A stretch of 64,000 nt of DNA from Ichthyophis bannanicus (GCA_033557465.1 CM066051.1:100417026-100481025), one strand, 5' to 3'; counted from the stretch's first letter, positions 33,301 through 36,951 are shown. Numbers and translations are program-made. The notes: a model not told the origin generated them from the letters alone.

Positions 33301-35562
33301 CAGGGTAACCTATTTAAGACTAATAAGAGAAAATATTTTTTCACTCAACGTGTAATCAAACTCTGGAATTTGTTACCGGAGGATGTAGTAAAGGCTGTTA
33401 GTGTAGCTGGGTTGAAAAAAGGTTTGGACAAGTTCCTGGAGGAAAGGTCCATAAACCATTATTAAGAAGGGGCCTGGGATATCAATGCTTTACTCAGTAC
33501 AAGCATTGTGGAACCTGTGTCTTTTGGGGAAACTGCTAGGTACATATGACCTAGATTGGCCACTGTTGGAAACAGGATACTGGGCTTGATGGACCTTGGT
33601 CTGAGCCAGTATGGCATATCTTATTTATTTTATTTTAGTGCACTTTTATACCGCTCCTTCCTGAGATCAGGGGCGGTTTACATTAAACGTCGCATTGTAC
33701 ATTAAACATTGGTGAACATCAAACTAGGGAGGGGATAAATGTGGAGAAAACATGCTTAACTATGTACAAAATATGCAGTAAACAGTGAAGTCATTCACTT
33801 ACATAGATGGTTGGAGGGAATGGGAGGAGGAAGATATCTTATGTTCTTATGACTTTTGACATGCTCAGTCTCCAAGCTGCTGGTGAGGTGTAACAACCCA
33901 TTGGCTGGGACTGGACTGAAGGTACTCAAGGAAAGCCAATTAGCAGGTAAGGCCTAATTTCACCCTTTCTGACTCCACACTTGCATGCAGGTCTCATCCC
34001 TCCCTCCTCTGACATAGGTTCGCGTGGCTCTTTGCAACTCCACACTTGCATGGCTGGTCTGATCCCTCCCTCCTCTGACGCGAACCTACATAAAAGGAGT
34101 GAGGGATCAGACCAGCCATGCAAGCACGGAGTCAGAAAAACCTGTGTGGGTTGGTTGTTTGTTTTTTATTTTTCTTTCTTTTTTGTTTCTTTTTTCCATG
34201 AGAGGTCAGGTCCACTCCCCTACTGCCGGCGGCACCGCTAATGAGGGAATACAAAAAGTGACAGCGTGGAGGGGGAGCCGAGGCCGGCAACTCCAAACGC
34301 ACCCCTAATCTTTTGTGCCCTGTGCGGCTGAACCACTCGCACAGGGCTAGGTACAGCGCTGGGGGTGGAACCTGAGTAGATGCATTTGACCAGCAGGGAG
34401 GGGTGGGCTGATTTGGTGACTGTCTCCTCCACCCCGCACTATGGGGCTTCCTTATGCCTGAGCGAGCGCTACACCCCAGTTCTCATTGCAGGGAGAAGTT
34501 GCACGAGGCCCATTCTGAACTGCAGAAGAAGAGGGAGTACATAGACGACCTGGAACACAAAGGCGATGACATTAGTGAGCTAGTTTCTGCTTCCTGGTGG
34601 GTTCAGGGGGGAGGGTCAATGGGCTGTCTAATTATATTTCAGTAAGTTGGGGATGGATGGGGCGTTACTGCGTCATGGGACGGATTCTCCCCCCTTGTCC
34701 TCACACCGTGCTCTTTGTTTCCTCATTTGGTAGCTTCGAAGAAGATTGATGAACTGCAGCAGATCCTGAAGAAGAAGGACGAGGACATGCGTGCCATGGA
34801 GGAACGCTACAAGCACTACGTAGATAAAGCCCGCACGGTGAGGCCGACCCTTGCTGCGTCACTGCATTGACTCGCTATTTTCAGTCTGCTTGTACAGTGT
34901 CAATTCTTCCACCTTGCTCTGCTTCTTTGTTCCCAGGTGATTAAAACCATGGAGCCCAAACAGCACTCCAGGGTCCTGCCAGAAATCCAGGCGCTGCAGA
35001 ACCAGCTGTATGAGAAGGAGGTGAAGATCCGGCACCTCGAGGTGAGATGTCTGATTTTCTTCTGCTGCGGCCTGTCTGAGCTGTGAAACCTCTCATGTTG
35101 ACACTCCTCTGAGCACTGATGTGAATGTCCTGCCTACACTGAAACTATTTCTTTCTTTCTTTCTTTCTTTCTTTCTGATGCTTGACTTGGTAGAAAGACT
35201 TTGAGAAGACAAAATCACAACGGGAACAGGAGGAAAAGCTAATTATCAGTGCCTGGTATAACATGGTGAGTGCTGGAGAGGGGACTCGGGGGGGGGAGAG
35301 GCATATTTAGTGCTTGGGGAGGGGGAGTTGTGAACCCTGGGAGCGAGGGGAGAGAGCTGGTCTCGCTGTCGTGCGACTGATTTCTCTATCTATCTGTCTG
35401 GTTCAGGGGATGGTGCTTCAGCAGCGAGTGACGGAGGAGAGAGTCCATGGCATGGGTACTGCTCAATCGTTCTTGGCACAACAGCGACTGGCTACAAGCA
35501 TGCGCCGCGGGCACATCGGGCGTTCTCAGTCCTTGTTCCTGAAGTATCCAGCCAGCGAGTAG
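144..35562 (+). CDS. hook2: hook2-like microtubule adaptor gene, 3' 14 exons (partial gene)
   Basis: HOOK proteins are cytosolic dynein-dynactin activating adaptors that link motors to membranes or centrosomes. The 14 exons join in one frame (about 517 codons plus stop, 1554 nt) and encode the long central coiled coil and C-terminal cargo-binding tail. Recognised HOOK motifs include [41 protein letters not shown], the LQHENRML heptad segment, [18 protein letters not shown] and the tail [15 protein letters not shown]. Human HOOK proteins are about 720 residues, so about 200 residues (the Hook/CH-like domain) lie upstream of the window. The C-terminal [11 protein letters not shown] resembles HOOK2 more than HOOK1 or HOOK3; the paralog call is from memory, family membership is firm. 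Exons contain no frameshift or stop. Introns after the 1st, 8th and 9th exons seen are bloated by DIRS retrotransposons (7.8, 5.5 and 19 kb), while the others are 85-360 bp. Confidence 0.85.
305..1231 (+). other. hook2 intron, unique-looking part
   Basis: This is intron sequence upstream of DIRS element D. Short ORFs here have no recognisable protein. I see no repeat that matches elsewhere in the window. Confidence 0.6.
1234..1464 (+). repeat. three-copy ~75-bp tandem repeat, DIRS end plus SINE/L2 tail
   Basis: Units begin at 1234, 1309 and 1384 (75, 75 and 71 bp), with a partial fourth at 1455. Each unit is about 30 bp beginning aaatctgctgctagaccgg, which matches the DIRS D terminus, followed by about 45 bp of tatttattta...ataccgccttatcctt, the 3' tail (reverse orientation) of the SINE seen at 46686-46985. 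A tail inserted into the DIRS end and the junction was then tandemly duplicated. Confidence 0.85.
1465..1600 (+). repeat. DIRS D left inverted terminal repeat (inner part)
   Basis: The stretch gatataataccaaagg...cactgagcatgc and the following gcccctaggtgtcgc are the reverse complement of 7730-7800 near the right end. Similarity is clear but not perfect. Confidence 0.75.
2404..3735 (+). pseudogene. DIRS D gag-like ORF remnant
   Basis: The start [18 protein letters not shown] has the first CxxC of the Gag zinc-like motif seen intact in element A. Further on come pieces matching element A Gag: a [19 protein letters not shown] segment near 3307, a [12 protein letters not shown] segment near 3440, and an ADALYDLI segment near 3552. 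They lie in different frames, so several indels have accumulated. Function of the DIRS Gag is assumed to be nucleocapsid-like. 2.0-2.4 kb upstream holds element leader DNA with no recognised gene. Confidence 0.7.
3913..4490 (+). pseudogene. DIRS D reverse transcriptase, N-terminal piece
   Basis: [20 protein letters not shown], then RYSIYFVVS, mirror element A ([30 protein letters not shown]). A stop follows FVVS, and the fragment runs to ...[12 protein letters not shown] near 4497, where LINE DNA begins. RT palm motifs are split from the remainder at 5340. Confidence 0.75.
4497..4795 (+). mobile_element. L2-type LINE 3' fragment inside DIRS D
   Basis: Frame-open pieces read [26 protein letters not shown] and EYYGPT, the conserved C-terminus of L2 ORF2, then a 3' UTR with gtacatagttaaccattatt that resembles 53770-53800. 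It interrupts the RT of DIRS D. Confidence 0.75.
4796..5330 (+). mobile_element. second LINE fragment (L2-like RT C-terminus) inside DIRS D
   Basis: The reading [32 protein letters not shown], stop, [17 protein letters not shown] is the L2-like RT thumb region. The same family lies in reverse at 49606-49835. One in-frame stop replaces Trp in LHWLP. Boundaries are approximate. Confidence 0.7.
5340..6291 (+). pseudogene. DIRS D RT end, RNase H and methyltransferase-like domain
   Basis: The RT resumes with [15 protein letters not shown]. RNase H motifs follow ([27 protein letters not shown]), then [27 protein letters not shown] and [12 protein letters not shown], corresponding to [11 protein letters not shown]...[11 protein letters not shown] in element A. 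In DIRS elements this last domain is described as a methyltransferase-like (Dam-type) domain. Frames shift several times, so it is inactive. Confidence 0.75.
6310..7457 (+). pseudogene. DIRS D tyrosine recombinase
   Basis: The main reading at 6446-6943 has [19 protein letters not shown] and [15 protein letters not shown] (first catalytic Arg). The second at 7008-7457 has [15 protein letters not shown] (HxxR) and FVCHYWLDI (Tyr nucleophile). The R-H-R-Y set is still visible, but a stop after [13 protein letters not shown] and lost bases separate the halves. The enzyme would join circular element DNA to the genome. Confidence 0.8.
7425..7512 (+). repeat. DIRS D internal complementary region
   Basis: The left half (actggtctagcaggagattt) is complementary to the left end near 1232-1255. 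The right half (gttaatttcctttcctgg..., actagaccag) is complementary to the right end at 7840-7894. This two-ended complementarity is the hallmark of DIRS elements and is needed to template the termini. Confidence 0.8.
7690..7894 (+). repeat. DIRS D right inverted terminal repeat
   Basis: Reverse-complement match to 1465-1600 in the inner part, plus a distal extension ending ...gtaaaatttcacc that matches the right half of the internal complementary region. Confidence 0.8.
8061..8201 (+). CDS. hook2: hook2 exon
   Basis: The acceptor ttcctttaccag ends at 8060 and the donor gtaagg starts at 8202. The exon encodes [19 protein letters not shown] and continues to KDEMDVL. The first base completes Arg from the previous exon, and the end is split codon CG|. 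This is highly conserved HOOK coiled coil. Confidence 0.9.
8395..8596 (+). CDS. hook2: hook2 exon
   Basis: The acceptor ctccctcag ends at 8394 and the donor gtgagc starts at 8597. It encodes [20 protein letters not shown], then [14 protein letters not shown], and ends HKKQ in phase 0. Heptad-rich coiled coil. Confidence 0.9.
8682..8792 (+). CDS. hook2: hook2 exon
   Basis: The acceptor gacctttaag ends at 8681 and the donor gtgagg starts at 8793. It encodes [18 protein letters not shown] up to LVKEKE, exactly 37 codons. The upstream intron is only 85 bp. Confidence 0.9.
8902..8989 (+). CDS. hook2: hook2 exon
   Basis: The acceptor tctcctgccag ends at 8901 and the donor gtgagt starts at 8990. 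It encodes [18 protein letters not shown] and then QTGLYQA, ending in split codon G|. It matches the HOOK 'ERDSLKE..EELRC' segment. Confidence 0.88.
9088..9157 (+). CDS. hook2: hook2 exon
   Basis: The acceptor tctctctgcag ends at 9087 and the donor gtaagt starts at 9158. It encodes DTLLESVSS, then [11 protein letters not shown] split at AA|. HOOK proteins carry a similar 'SLAAEIVTPE' segment. Confidence 0.85.
9484..9621 (+). CDS. hook2: hook2 exon
   Basis: The acceptor tcctcctag ends at 9483 and the donor gtggat starts at 9622. It encodes [14 protein letters not shown] through RLETENR. The RLQHEN motif is shared by HOOK1-3. Confidence 0.88.
9833..9920 (+). CDS. hook2: hook2 exon
   Basis: The acceptor ttgctacag ends at 9832 and the donor gtgagt starts at 9921. 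It encodes [20 protein letters not shown] then QEQGTKAED, phase 0. The HOOK consensus here is 'ELQKSLQDQGSKAED'. Confidence 0.9.
10029..10250 (+). repeat. DIRS E left inverted terminal repeat
   Basis: It carries ccagtccagacaagtgggtt, the ccccctgccagcagatgt segment and cagccacagctaggggtctc, all the reverse complement of the right end (14430-14560). Confidence 0.88.
10779..11280 (+). pseudogene. DIRS E gag remnant
   Basis: Begins [15 protein letters not shown] then a stop, with a second CxxC ([11 protein letters not shown]) in a shifted frame, mirroring the CxxC...CxxC of element A. No long frame remains. It is cut off at about 11285 by an L2 3' end. Confidence 0.65.
11287..11573 (+). mobile_element. 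L2 3' end inside DIRS E
   Basis: Starts with [18 protein letters not shown], the C-terminus of L2 ORF2, and ends with aatgtaaaccgctcctgatc...ggagcggtatataaattc and a taaataaa tail. Sense orientation. Confidence 0.85.
11574..12990 (+). pseudogene. DIRS E RT, RNase H and MT-like domain
   Basis: RT pieces: [39 protein letters not shown], then CVHP-stop-LDDW where the catalytic box Tyr codon is TAA. RNase [34 protein letters not shown]-like: [17 protein letters not shown]. Frameshifts fall between RNase H and MT. The RT N-terminus is missing, probably deleted with the L2 insertion. Confidence 0.8.
13057..14190 (+). pseudogene. DIRS E tyrosine recombinase
   Basis: Readings [39 protein letters not shown] and [16 protein letters not shown] retain the first catalytic Arg. 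Downstream an [15 protein letters not shown] segment near 14044-14078 holds the Tyr region in another frame. At least three frameshifts or stops are present. Confidence 0.75.
14160..14262 (+). repeat. DIRS E internal complementary region
   Basis: The left half cttgtctggactggtctagc is complementary to 10029-10060 and the right half gaaattttccttactgttaa... is complementary to the right end at 14560-14602. Confidence 0.85.
14380..14602 (+). repeat. DIRS E right inverted terminal repeat
   Basis: Inverse of the left ITR through gaccccta-gctgtggctga and gcaggcagggggacttaacc. It ends with ccaggaaaggaaattaatgg... as in DIRS D. Confidence 0.88.
14603..15401 (+). other. hook2 intron remainder
   Basis: Intron DNA between DIRS E and the 35-bp exon. 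It has a (TTTTG)n stretch near 14903 and an 18-T run near 15366. No gene or matching repeat seen. Confidence 0.6.
15402..15436 (+). CDS. hook2: hook2 35-bp exon between DIRS-filled introns
   Basis: The exon encodes [11 protein letters not shown] and split codon CT|. Together with the flanking exons it gives ...[27 protein letters not shown], the continuous HOOK sequence, so it is real despite its size. The acceptor ggcctttcag ends at 15401 behind an 18-T run, and the donor gtaagt starts at 15437. It lies about 0.8 kb after DIRS E and 0.3 kb before DIRS B. Confidence 0.9.
15706..15930 (+). repeat. DIRS B left inverted terminal repeat
   Basis: ttccttagcattcctctagt and ccagtcccagcctatgg, then cttggagactgagcatgtc, are the reverse complement of 33851-33950. 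An additional internal inverted copy of the cagtctccaagcagctgg segment lies at 15840-15860. Confidence 0.85.
15931..16600 (+). other. DIRS B leader region
   Basis: Between the left ITR and gag. No recognised ORF. Short ORFs on either strand show no family features. The similar leader of element C lies at 37545-38320. Confidence 0.5.
16601..17790 (+). pseudogene. DIRS B gag, 5' and middle pieces
   Basis: Starts [16 protein letters not shown] with the first CxxC. Middle pieces match element A Gag: a DEGEIPPGL segment near 17330 and [16 protein letters not shown] then [20 protein letters not shown] near 17650-17790. A reverse CR1 end (17101-17285) interrupts it, and another CR1 begins after FVAL. 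The C-terminal part resumes at 22141. Confidence 0.75.
17101..17285 (-). mobile_element. CR1 3' end, reverse orientation
   Basis: Reads backward as the CR1 3' UTR (gtatggcatatcttatgttc terminal block, tccaacagtggccaatctag, cctagcagtt). The same 3' UTR occurs forward at 22000-22140, 33470-33620, 49440-49605 and 56060-56230. Confidence 0.85.
17790..18717 (+). pseudogene. CR1 reverse transcriptase, first half
   Basis: CR1 LINEs encode an endonuclease-RT that primes on nicked target DNA. Visible: [64 protein letters not shown]. The catalytic FADD is FAND here (near 18400), with frameshifts around it. It continues to [20 protein letters not shown] and stops where an L2 is inserted at 18718; the second half resumes at 21527. 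Confidence 0.85.
18952..20181 (-). pseudogene. L2 (copy c) reverse transcriptase segment
   Basis: A 409-codon open frame covering RT palm and thumb: [40 protein letters not shown] (catalytic YADD), [20 protein letters not shown], then HWLPMQAR and [13 protein letters not shown]. It would copy L2 RNA at the target. It is detached from the endonuclease frame by a slip, so the protein as a whole is broken. Confidence 0.85.
20223..21526 (-). pseudogene. L2 (copy c) endonuclease and linker segment
   Basis: APE-type endonuclease features: [27 protein letters not shown] (GDxN) and [13 protein letters not shown] (DH). Then the linker [12 protein letters not shown] and the RT entry [20 protein letters not shown]. 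The N-terminal catalytic Asn and Glu motifs are missing because of 5' truncation at 21526. Confidence 0.82.
21527..22140 (+). pseudogene. CR1 reverse transcriptase, second half and 3' UTR
   Basis: [51 protein letters not shown], then a frameshift and [20 protein letters not shown] to SINHY. It is the direct continuation of 17790-18717. The typical 3' UTR follows to about 22140. Confidence 0.88.
22141..22480 (+). pseudogene. DIRS B gag, C-terminal piece
   Basis: [17 protein letters not shown]..., then a frameshift and [20 protein letters not shown] match element A Gag ([37 protein letters not shown]). It resumes exactly after the CR1 3' end. Confidence 0.78.
22740..24480 (+). pseudogene. DIRS B RT, RNase H and MT-like domain
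   Basis: RT pieces: [19 protein letters not shown] and a [20 protein letters not shown] reading. RNase [39 protein letters not shown]-like: [37 protein letters not shown] 26-bp triplication (24270-24347) shifts the MT frame. Many stops; inactive. Confidence 0.78.
24270..24347 (+). repeat. 26-bp x3 tandem repeat within DIRS B
   Basis: Three adjacent copies of ctcctctgtgtgttcccgct+gtgggc (copies at 24270, 24296 and 24322) differ by one or two bases. Because 26 is not a multiple of three, each copy is read in a different frame. Confidence 0.9.
24540..25022 (+). pseudogene. DIRS B tyrosine recombinase, 5' half
   Basis: [35 protein letters not shown], then after an L2 tail insertion [18 protein letters not shown] and [20 protein letters not shown] to VKQVRPPLG. 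The last bases before 25023 are the end of DIRS B sequence. The recombinase resumes 6.4 kb later at 31467. Confidence 0.82.
24643..24796 (-). mobile_element. L2 3' tail inside DIRS B recombinase
   Basis: tatttattttattttattag..., ataccacctatcaagataatcaaggcggtttaca, then catgagaacag. Reverse-oriented L2 3' end of about 150 bp. Confidence 0.82.
25023..25154 (+). mobile_element. truncated tRNA-SINE with inverted 3' half
   Basis: Bases 25023-25115 match the middle of the SINE at 46686-46985 in forward orientation (aaatcccactagaggacagc ... gtcttgggcaagccacttaa). Bases 25116-25152 read as the reverse complement of the next SINE segment (ccctccattgcccatgttcc). It separates the DIRS B recombinase from the left end of DIRS A. 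Confidence 0.75.
25155..25283 (+). repeat. DIRS A left inverted terminal repeat
   Basis: From ttcctgtgcggatatccag through ggagctcccagaagcccccc+agtgt it is the near-perfect reverse complement of 31212-31326. The outermost ~18 bp (ttcctgtgcggatatcc) are not in the right ITR but are complementary to the internal region at 30597-30615. Confidence 0.92.
25284..26112 (+). other. DIRS A leader
   Basis: Untranslated leader between the left ITR and gag, T-rich with a run of 12 A near 25999. No ORF with family features. It probably carries the element promoter, but no specific site can be named from sequence alone. Confidence 0.55.
26113..27612 (+). CDS. DIRS A Gag-like protein, intact ORF
   Basis: A 499-codon open frame. 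I place the start at [14 protein letters not shown] (26113) because elements B, C, D and E all begin three to eight residues before the same CxxC; the frame is open back to 26077. Features in order: a CxxC-x12-CxxC zinc-binding-like motif (CVIC, CRSC), a Pro/Ser-rich stretch, an acidic segment ending [14 protein letters not shown], a [19 protein letters not shown] helix, the [20 protein letters not shown] block, then [19 protein letters not shown] and a basic Arg/Ser/Gly-rich tail that suggests nucleic-acid binding. A capsid or nucleocapsid role is inferred from position; there is no retroviral CCHC knuckle. Its last 236 bp overlap the RT frame. Confidence 0.85.
   Translation: MASQPQCVICGSRRAVGTDSGICRSCAAVPAELEQSVSLPDQPTPGDASNSGDSVLSPSLPQSGSVPPASRSVAALQQAAIAAPPMDFSPDFVLLMHQAFRLSRSGQLPAVWPPSLPPGSSGAAQCTSPPGGKRLRLGEQEQDALGLLDSEAEGDPETEAEELEDGEILEPEDQARIIRVFRRDELVPLVTESLQALNLSAVRPLEEEGLEDPLIQAVRDSQVVFPVHRVVDHMIQAEWEHPESGLKGIRTMNRLYPLADKDRDLFRSPRVDAAVSAVTKKTTIPVEGAAALKDGQDKKIDNLLKQTFDTDAVSLQASICGAWVARSCLRWSQHLRSSPGLDQQGLLEVTRLESGSAYLADLFYDLIRALANSMASAVAARRSLWLRNWAADGSSKSRLSKLPFKGRLLFGEALEKLVKDLGESKGGRLPEDRPRSNRSSPSARGSFRDQRRFRSSRLWASQRGRFGARNQGFRTFRGAGRGFSGAASSSGSSFGRKPQ
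27377..29517 (+). pseudogene. DIRS A reverse transcriptase-RNase H-MT polyprotein, one frameshift
   Basis: Frame one (27377-28100): [70 protein letters not shown]. After a 2-base TC insertion near 28096-28101 the protein continues in another frame to 29517: [32 protein letters not shown] (catalytic YLDD at 28237-28248), RNase H ([43 protein letters not shown], then [16 protein letters not shown]), and the DIRS methyltransferase-like domain ([42 protein letters not shown]). Apart from the slip there is no stop. The protein would copy element RNA into DNA; the role of the MT domain in DIRS is unproven. Confidence 0.88.
29430..30561 (+). pseudogene. DIRS A tyrosine recombinase, two frameshifts
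   Basis: Readings: [72 protein letters not shown] (first Arg), PSFLPKVV; after a TC insertion near 30083, [17 protein letters not shown] and [16 protein letters not shown]; after a 9-A run (30256-30264), [17 protein letters not shown] (His at 30367, HxxR) and FSRHYRLDV (nucleophile Tyr at 30475). All four catalytic positions R-H-R-Y are present. It overlaps the end of the MT frame by about 90 bp. It would integrate circular element DNA without a target duplication. No clear ATG lies near its start. Confidence 0.88.
30576..30672 (+). repeat. DIRS A internal complementary region
   Basis: 30576-30615 (cccgattgtggaggactaaa to ccgcacagg) is complementary to the left end 25155-25195. 30618-30672 (ggaaattacactaacctggt to tttagtcctcc) is complementary to the right end 31315-31371. 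The two halves abut around 30616, marking the element termini precisely. Confidence 0.92.
30904..31196 (-). mobile_element. L2 3' end inside DIRS A
   Basis: tatttatttatttaatttat..., atataccgcactatttattatcagcgcggtttacat: reverse-oriented L2 3' UTR like 44537-44700. Lies between the internal complementary region and right ITR, so it post-dates DIRS A insertion or was carried with it. Confidence 0.85.
31212..31371 (+). repeat. DIRS A right inverted terminal repeat
   Basis: acactggggggcttctggga through ggaggactaaactggat mirrors the left ITR. The outer extension ccaggttagtgtaatttcc is unique to this end and complementary to the internal region. Confidence 0.92.
31373..31466 (+). mobile_element. 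short L2 3' tail next to DIRS A
   Basis: aatgtaaaccacactgatgcagaatagcgcggtatataag and a taaataaataaata tail, forward orientation, directly between DIRS A and the resumed DIRS B recombinase. Confidence 0.8.
31467..32180 (+). pseudogene. DIRS B tyrosine recombinase, 3' half
   Basis: [48 protein letters not shown] (first Arg), [16 protein letters not shown], then a shifted frame with [11 protein letters not shown] (HxMR region) and a decayed C-terminus. It continues 24540-25022. Confidence 0.82.
32185..32295 (+). repeat. DIRS B internal complementary region
   Basis: cataggttgggactggacta matches the inverse of 15706-15740; taattggctttccttgaata... ccagtccc matches the inverse of 33905-33964. Confidence 0.85.
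32635..32905 (-). mobile_element. CR1 3' end, reverse orientation
   Basis: agaacataagatacgccata, caaggtccatcaagcccagt, tgtttccaacagtgaccaat, then the ORF end in reverse (ctcctggaggaaaggtc inverse). A separate insertion from the forward CR1 that follows. Confidence 0.85.
32925..33625 (+). mobile_element. CR1 3' part, forward
   Basis: [59 protein letters not shown], then frameshifts and [20 protein letters not shown] to SINHY and the standard 3' UTR. 5' truncated; a short deletion after MLKP relative to other copies. Confidence 0.88.
33626..33842 (-). mobile_element. L2 3' end inserted in CR1 terminal repeat
   Basis: tttattttattttagtgcac..., ttataccgctccttcctgag... ggggcggtttaca. Flanked by atatctta on both sides, a probable target-site duplication within the CR1 end cttatgttc block. 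Confidence 0.82.
33848..33964 (+). repeat. DIRS B right inverted terminal repeat
   Basis: catgctcagtctccaagctg, ggctgggactggactgaagg, then gaaagccaattagcaggtaa ending ...aatttcacc; inverse of the left ITR and of the internal complementary region. Confidence 0.85.
33966..34138. mobile_element. foldback (hairpin) MITE-like element
   Basis: Ends are tttctgactcc...ggagtcagaaa. Two direct copies of about 55 bp (ctccacacttgcatg...ctgac...) start near 33972 and 34038, and a third inverted copy runs 34080-34135, so the right two copies form a long hairpin. No coding capacity. Abuts the right end of DIRS B. Confidence 0.7.
34139..34491 (+). other. hook2 intron remainder
   Basis: Unique-looking intron DNA with a T-rich stretch near 34170-34200. 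No gene recognised. Confidence 0.55.
34492..34574 (+). CDS. hook2: hook2 exon
   Basis: The acceptor tctcattgcag ends at 34491 and the donor gtgagc starts at 34575. It encodes [20 protein letters not shown] to the split codon A|. HOOK family 'EKLHEANNELQKKR..IEDLE' is the matching segment. Confidence 0.9.
34734..34837 (+). CDS. hook2: hook2 exon
   Basis: The acceptor catttggtag ends at 34733 and the donor gtgagg starts at 34838. It encodes [19 protein letters not shown] then [13 protein letters not shown] in phase 0. Confidence 0.9.
34937..35041 (+). CDS. hook2: hook2 exon
   Basis: The acceptor ttgttcccag ends at 34936 and the donor gtgaga starts at 35042. Thirty-five codons encode VIKTMEPKQ, then [24 protein letters not shown] proteins have 'VI.TL.PKQ...PEIQALKNQL'. 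Confidence 0.9.
35147..35176 (+). repeat. (TTTC)n microsatellite in hook2 intron
   Basis: About seven perfect TTTC units end 17 bp before the acceptor at 35193. The repeat therefore forms most of the polypyrimidine tract of that intron. Confidence 0.9.
35194..35265 (+). CDS. hook2: hook2 exon
   Basis: The acceptor gacttggtag ends at 35193 and the donor gtgagt starts at 35266. Twenty-four codons encode [20 protein letters not shown] followed by WYNM, one of the most conserved HOOK segments. Confidence 0.92.
35407..35562 (+). CDS. hook2: hook2 last coding exon
   Basis: The acceptor tctggttcag ends at 35406. The exon encodes [34 protein letters not shown], and the stop TAG at 35560-35562. The SFLAQQR...RRG tail is the diagnostic C-terminus of HOOK proteins. 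Confidence 0.92.
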   Translation, partial: GMVLQQRVTEERVHGMGTAQSFLAQQRLATSMRRGHIGRSQSLFLKYPASE

Positions 35563-36175
35563 AGGGTGTCGTAATGTGCCTTAAGATCTGACGATAAAAG
35601 CCTCCTCCAGCCCCGGGACCTCGGCCTCTGCCTCCTGTCTGTCACACAGGGGGAAGGGGGGAAGCCAGAATGGCGTATTGGTCTGTGCTGCCTCTGGGAG
35701 GCGAATGGAGCCCCCTTTACCATCCTTTCCTCTCCCGATTGCTGGGGCTGGTGCAGGGACCTTCTAAGCGAGACGGATGTGCCTGATCAGACTCTAGGGG
35801 TGGGAGAAGCACTAGCGAGAGATTTTCTCCCCCAGTTTTACTGTTTTTTTTTCCTAGGAGGGTTTTTCGATGCAGCTTTTTAAAAGAATTAGTTTGGTTT
35901 TAGCCCTTCCTGTCTGCAGCAGCGCTTACATACTGGTCTGGGTAGGGCTTTGAACCTAGTGCTTCATTTAGGGGTGGTGATGGTGAAAACCTGTAAATGT
36001 GGCATTTCCTTGTCCTGGGTTTCTATGTTGCGAGCTGCAGTGCTCTGCCTGATCCATCGGCCGTGGGCATTAGACCTCTTACCATGCCAATGTTAAACAT
36101 GAAAGAGGAGGAGCCAGAAGTATGACTAACCATGCAGGGCAAGGACCAGGCCTTGATGTGGGAAGGGGGTTGTGA

Positions 36176-36181
36176 ATTAAA
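36176..36181 (+). promoter_or_regulatory. candidate proximal poly(A) signal ATTAAA
   Basis: ATTAAA lies about 610 bp after the hook2 stop, followed by a T/G-rich stretch. It is the common variant signal; use is inferred only. Confidence 0.35.
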
Positions 36182-36945
36182 GTTTTAGCAGGGGTAATGT
36201 ACTGGTACTGGTGTAAAATGTTGCAAGCTCTGACCTATGTGCCTGTTAAATTTGTCAGACGAAGACCTGCCCCTATGCTGAGCCCTGTCTCTACAACACT
36301 CATGGGGGTGAGGTGGGCTGGGCTCTCAGCAGTCCCTCATTGGGCATCTACAGGGAAAAGAGAGGTTCCTTAGTCTTAATATTCACTTCACATAAAAAAA
36401 TGGACCATCCCATTGAATTGTGGGACTTGTAGTTCTGATTTCCGTAAGATGGAAGGAACTGCTTATCTCACCGTGACCCTGCCTGATGGCTGTTTTAAGT
36501 TTGCTGTATCTTGAGGGTAGGGGCTGCACACATGGTTTGGAGGGGATTCAAGACAACTTTGCAGCTTAGCAGAAACGGTAATCTTCCTCCTGCTGGCTAA
36601 CACTGCGCTTGCACCCTCCCCACTAACACACGCATCCCGTGCCCTGTGAATGTGGAAAGTGGGGATTAACGGCCTCTCTGCTTTAAGTGGCTGCCCCTGA
36701 CTGATAGGGTGTTTCTCATTTGGTTGTGGGTAGAGCTGAGCTGTGCCCCACCCTCCCTTTTTTCCTTTTATAGAGTTCTAGGAATGGTTGATTCTTAGTG
36801 GACTGAAGATGCACTTTGCCTGTTTTTATGAATGGGGGGAGGCTTTTACTATGCATGCCAGGGGTCTCTTTATTTTTTTATTGCAGATGGACAGAGACTC
36901 TGGCCTGCCTGATAGTCTCTTGCTGTATCAGCCCTATTCTCTACA

Positions 36946-36951
36946 AATAAA
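36946..36951 (+). promoter_or_regulatory. candidate distal poly(A) signal AATAAA
   Basis: This canonical AATAAA lies 1.38 kb after the hook2 stop in non-repetitive DNA and is the first AATAAA seen in a plausible 3'-UTR position. A pyrimidine-rich stretch follows. Confidence 0.45.

Larger units (their letters stand above)
15706..33964 (+). mobile_element. DIRS-type retrotransposon B, host of nested insertions
   Basis: The left ITR is at 15706, the right ITR ends near 33964, and the internal complementary region is at 32185-32295. Gag, RT, RNase H, MT and recombinase pieces occur in order but are interrupted by CR1 (17101-17285, 17790-22140 with an L2 inside), an L2 tail, a SINE, DIRS A (25155-31371), another L2 tail, two CR1 ends and one more L2 tail. 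Without insertions it would be about 6 kb. It fills the intron between the exons ending 15436 and starting 34492, in sense. The same family as element C. Confidence 0.85.
35563..36951 (+). other. hook2: hook2 3' UTR (probable)
   Basis: About 1.4 kb follows the stop with no recognisable transposon or ORF homology and ends at a canonical AATAAA. Extent is inferred from the polyadenylation signals; an earlier end at the ATTAAA near 36176 is possible. Confidence 0.5.

Noticed and set aside
144..35562. HOOK1 or HOOK3 instead of HOOK2
   Set aside because: Family is certain but the tail [11 protein letters not shown] fits HOOK2 better from memory; an alignment with all three paralogs would decide.
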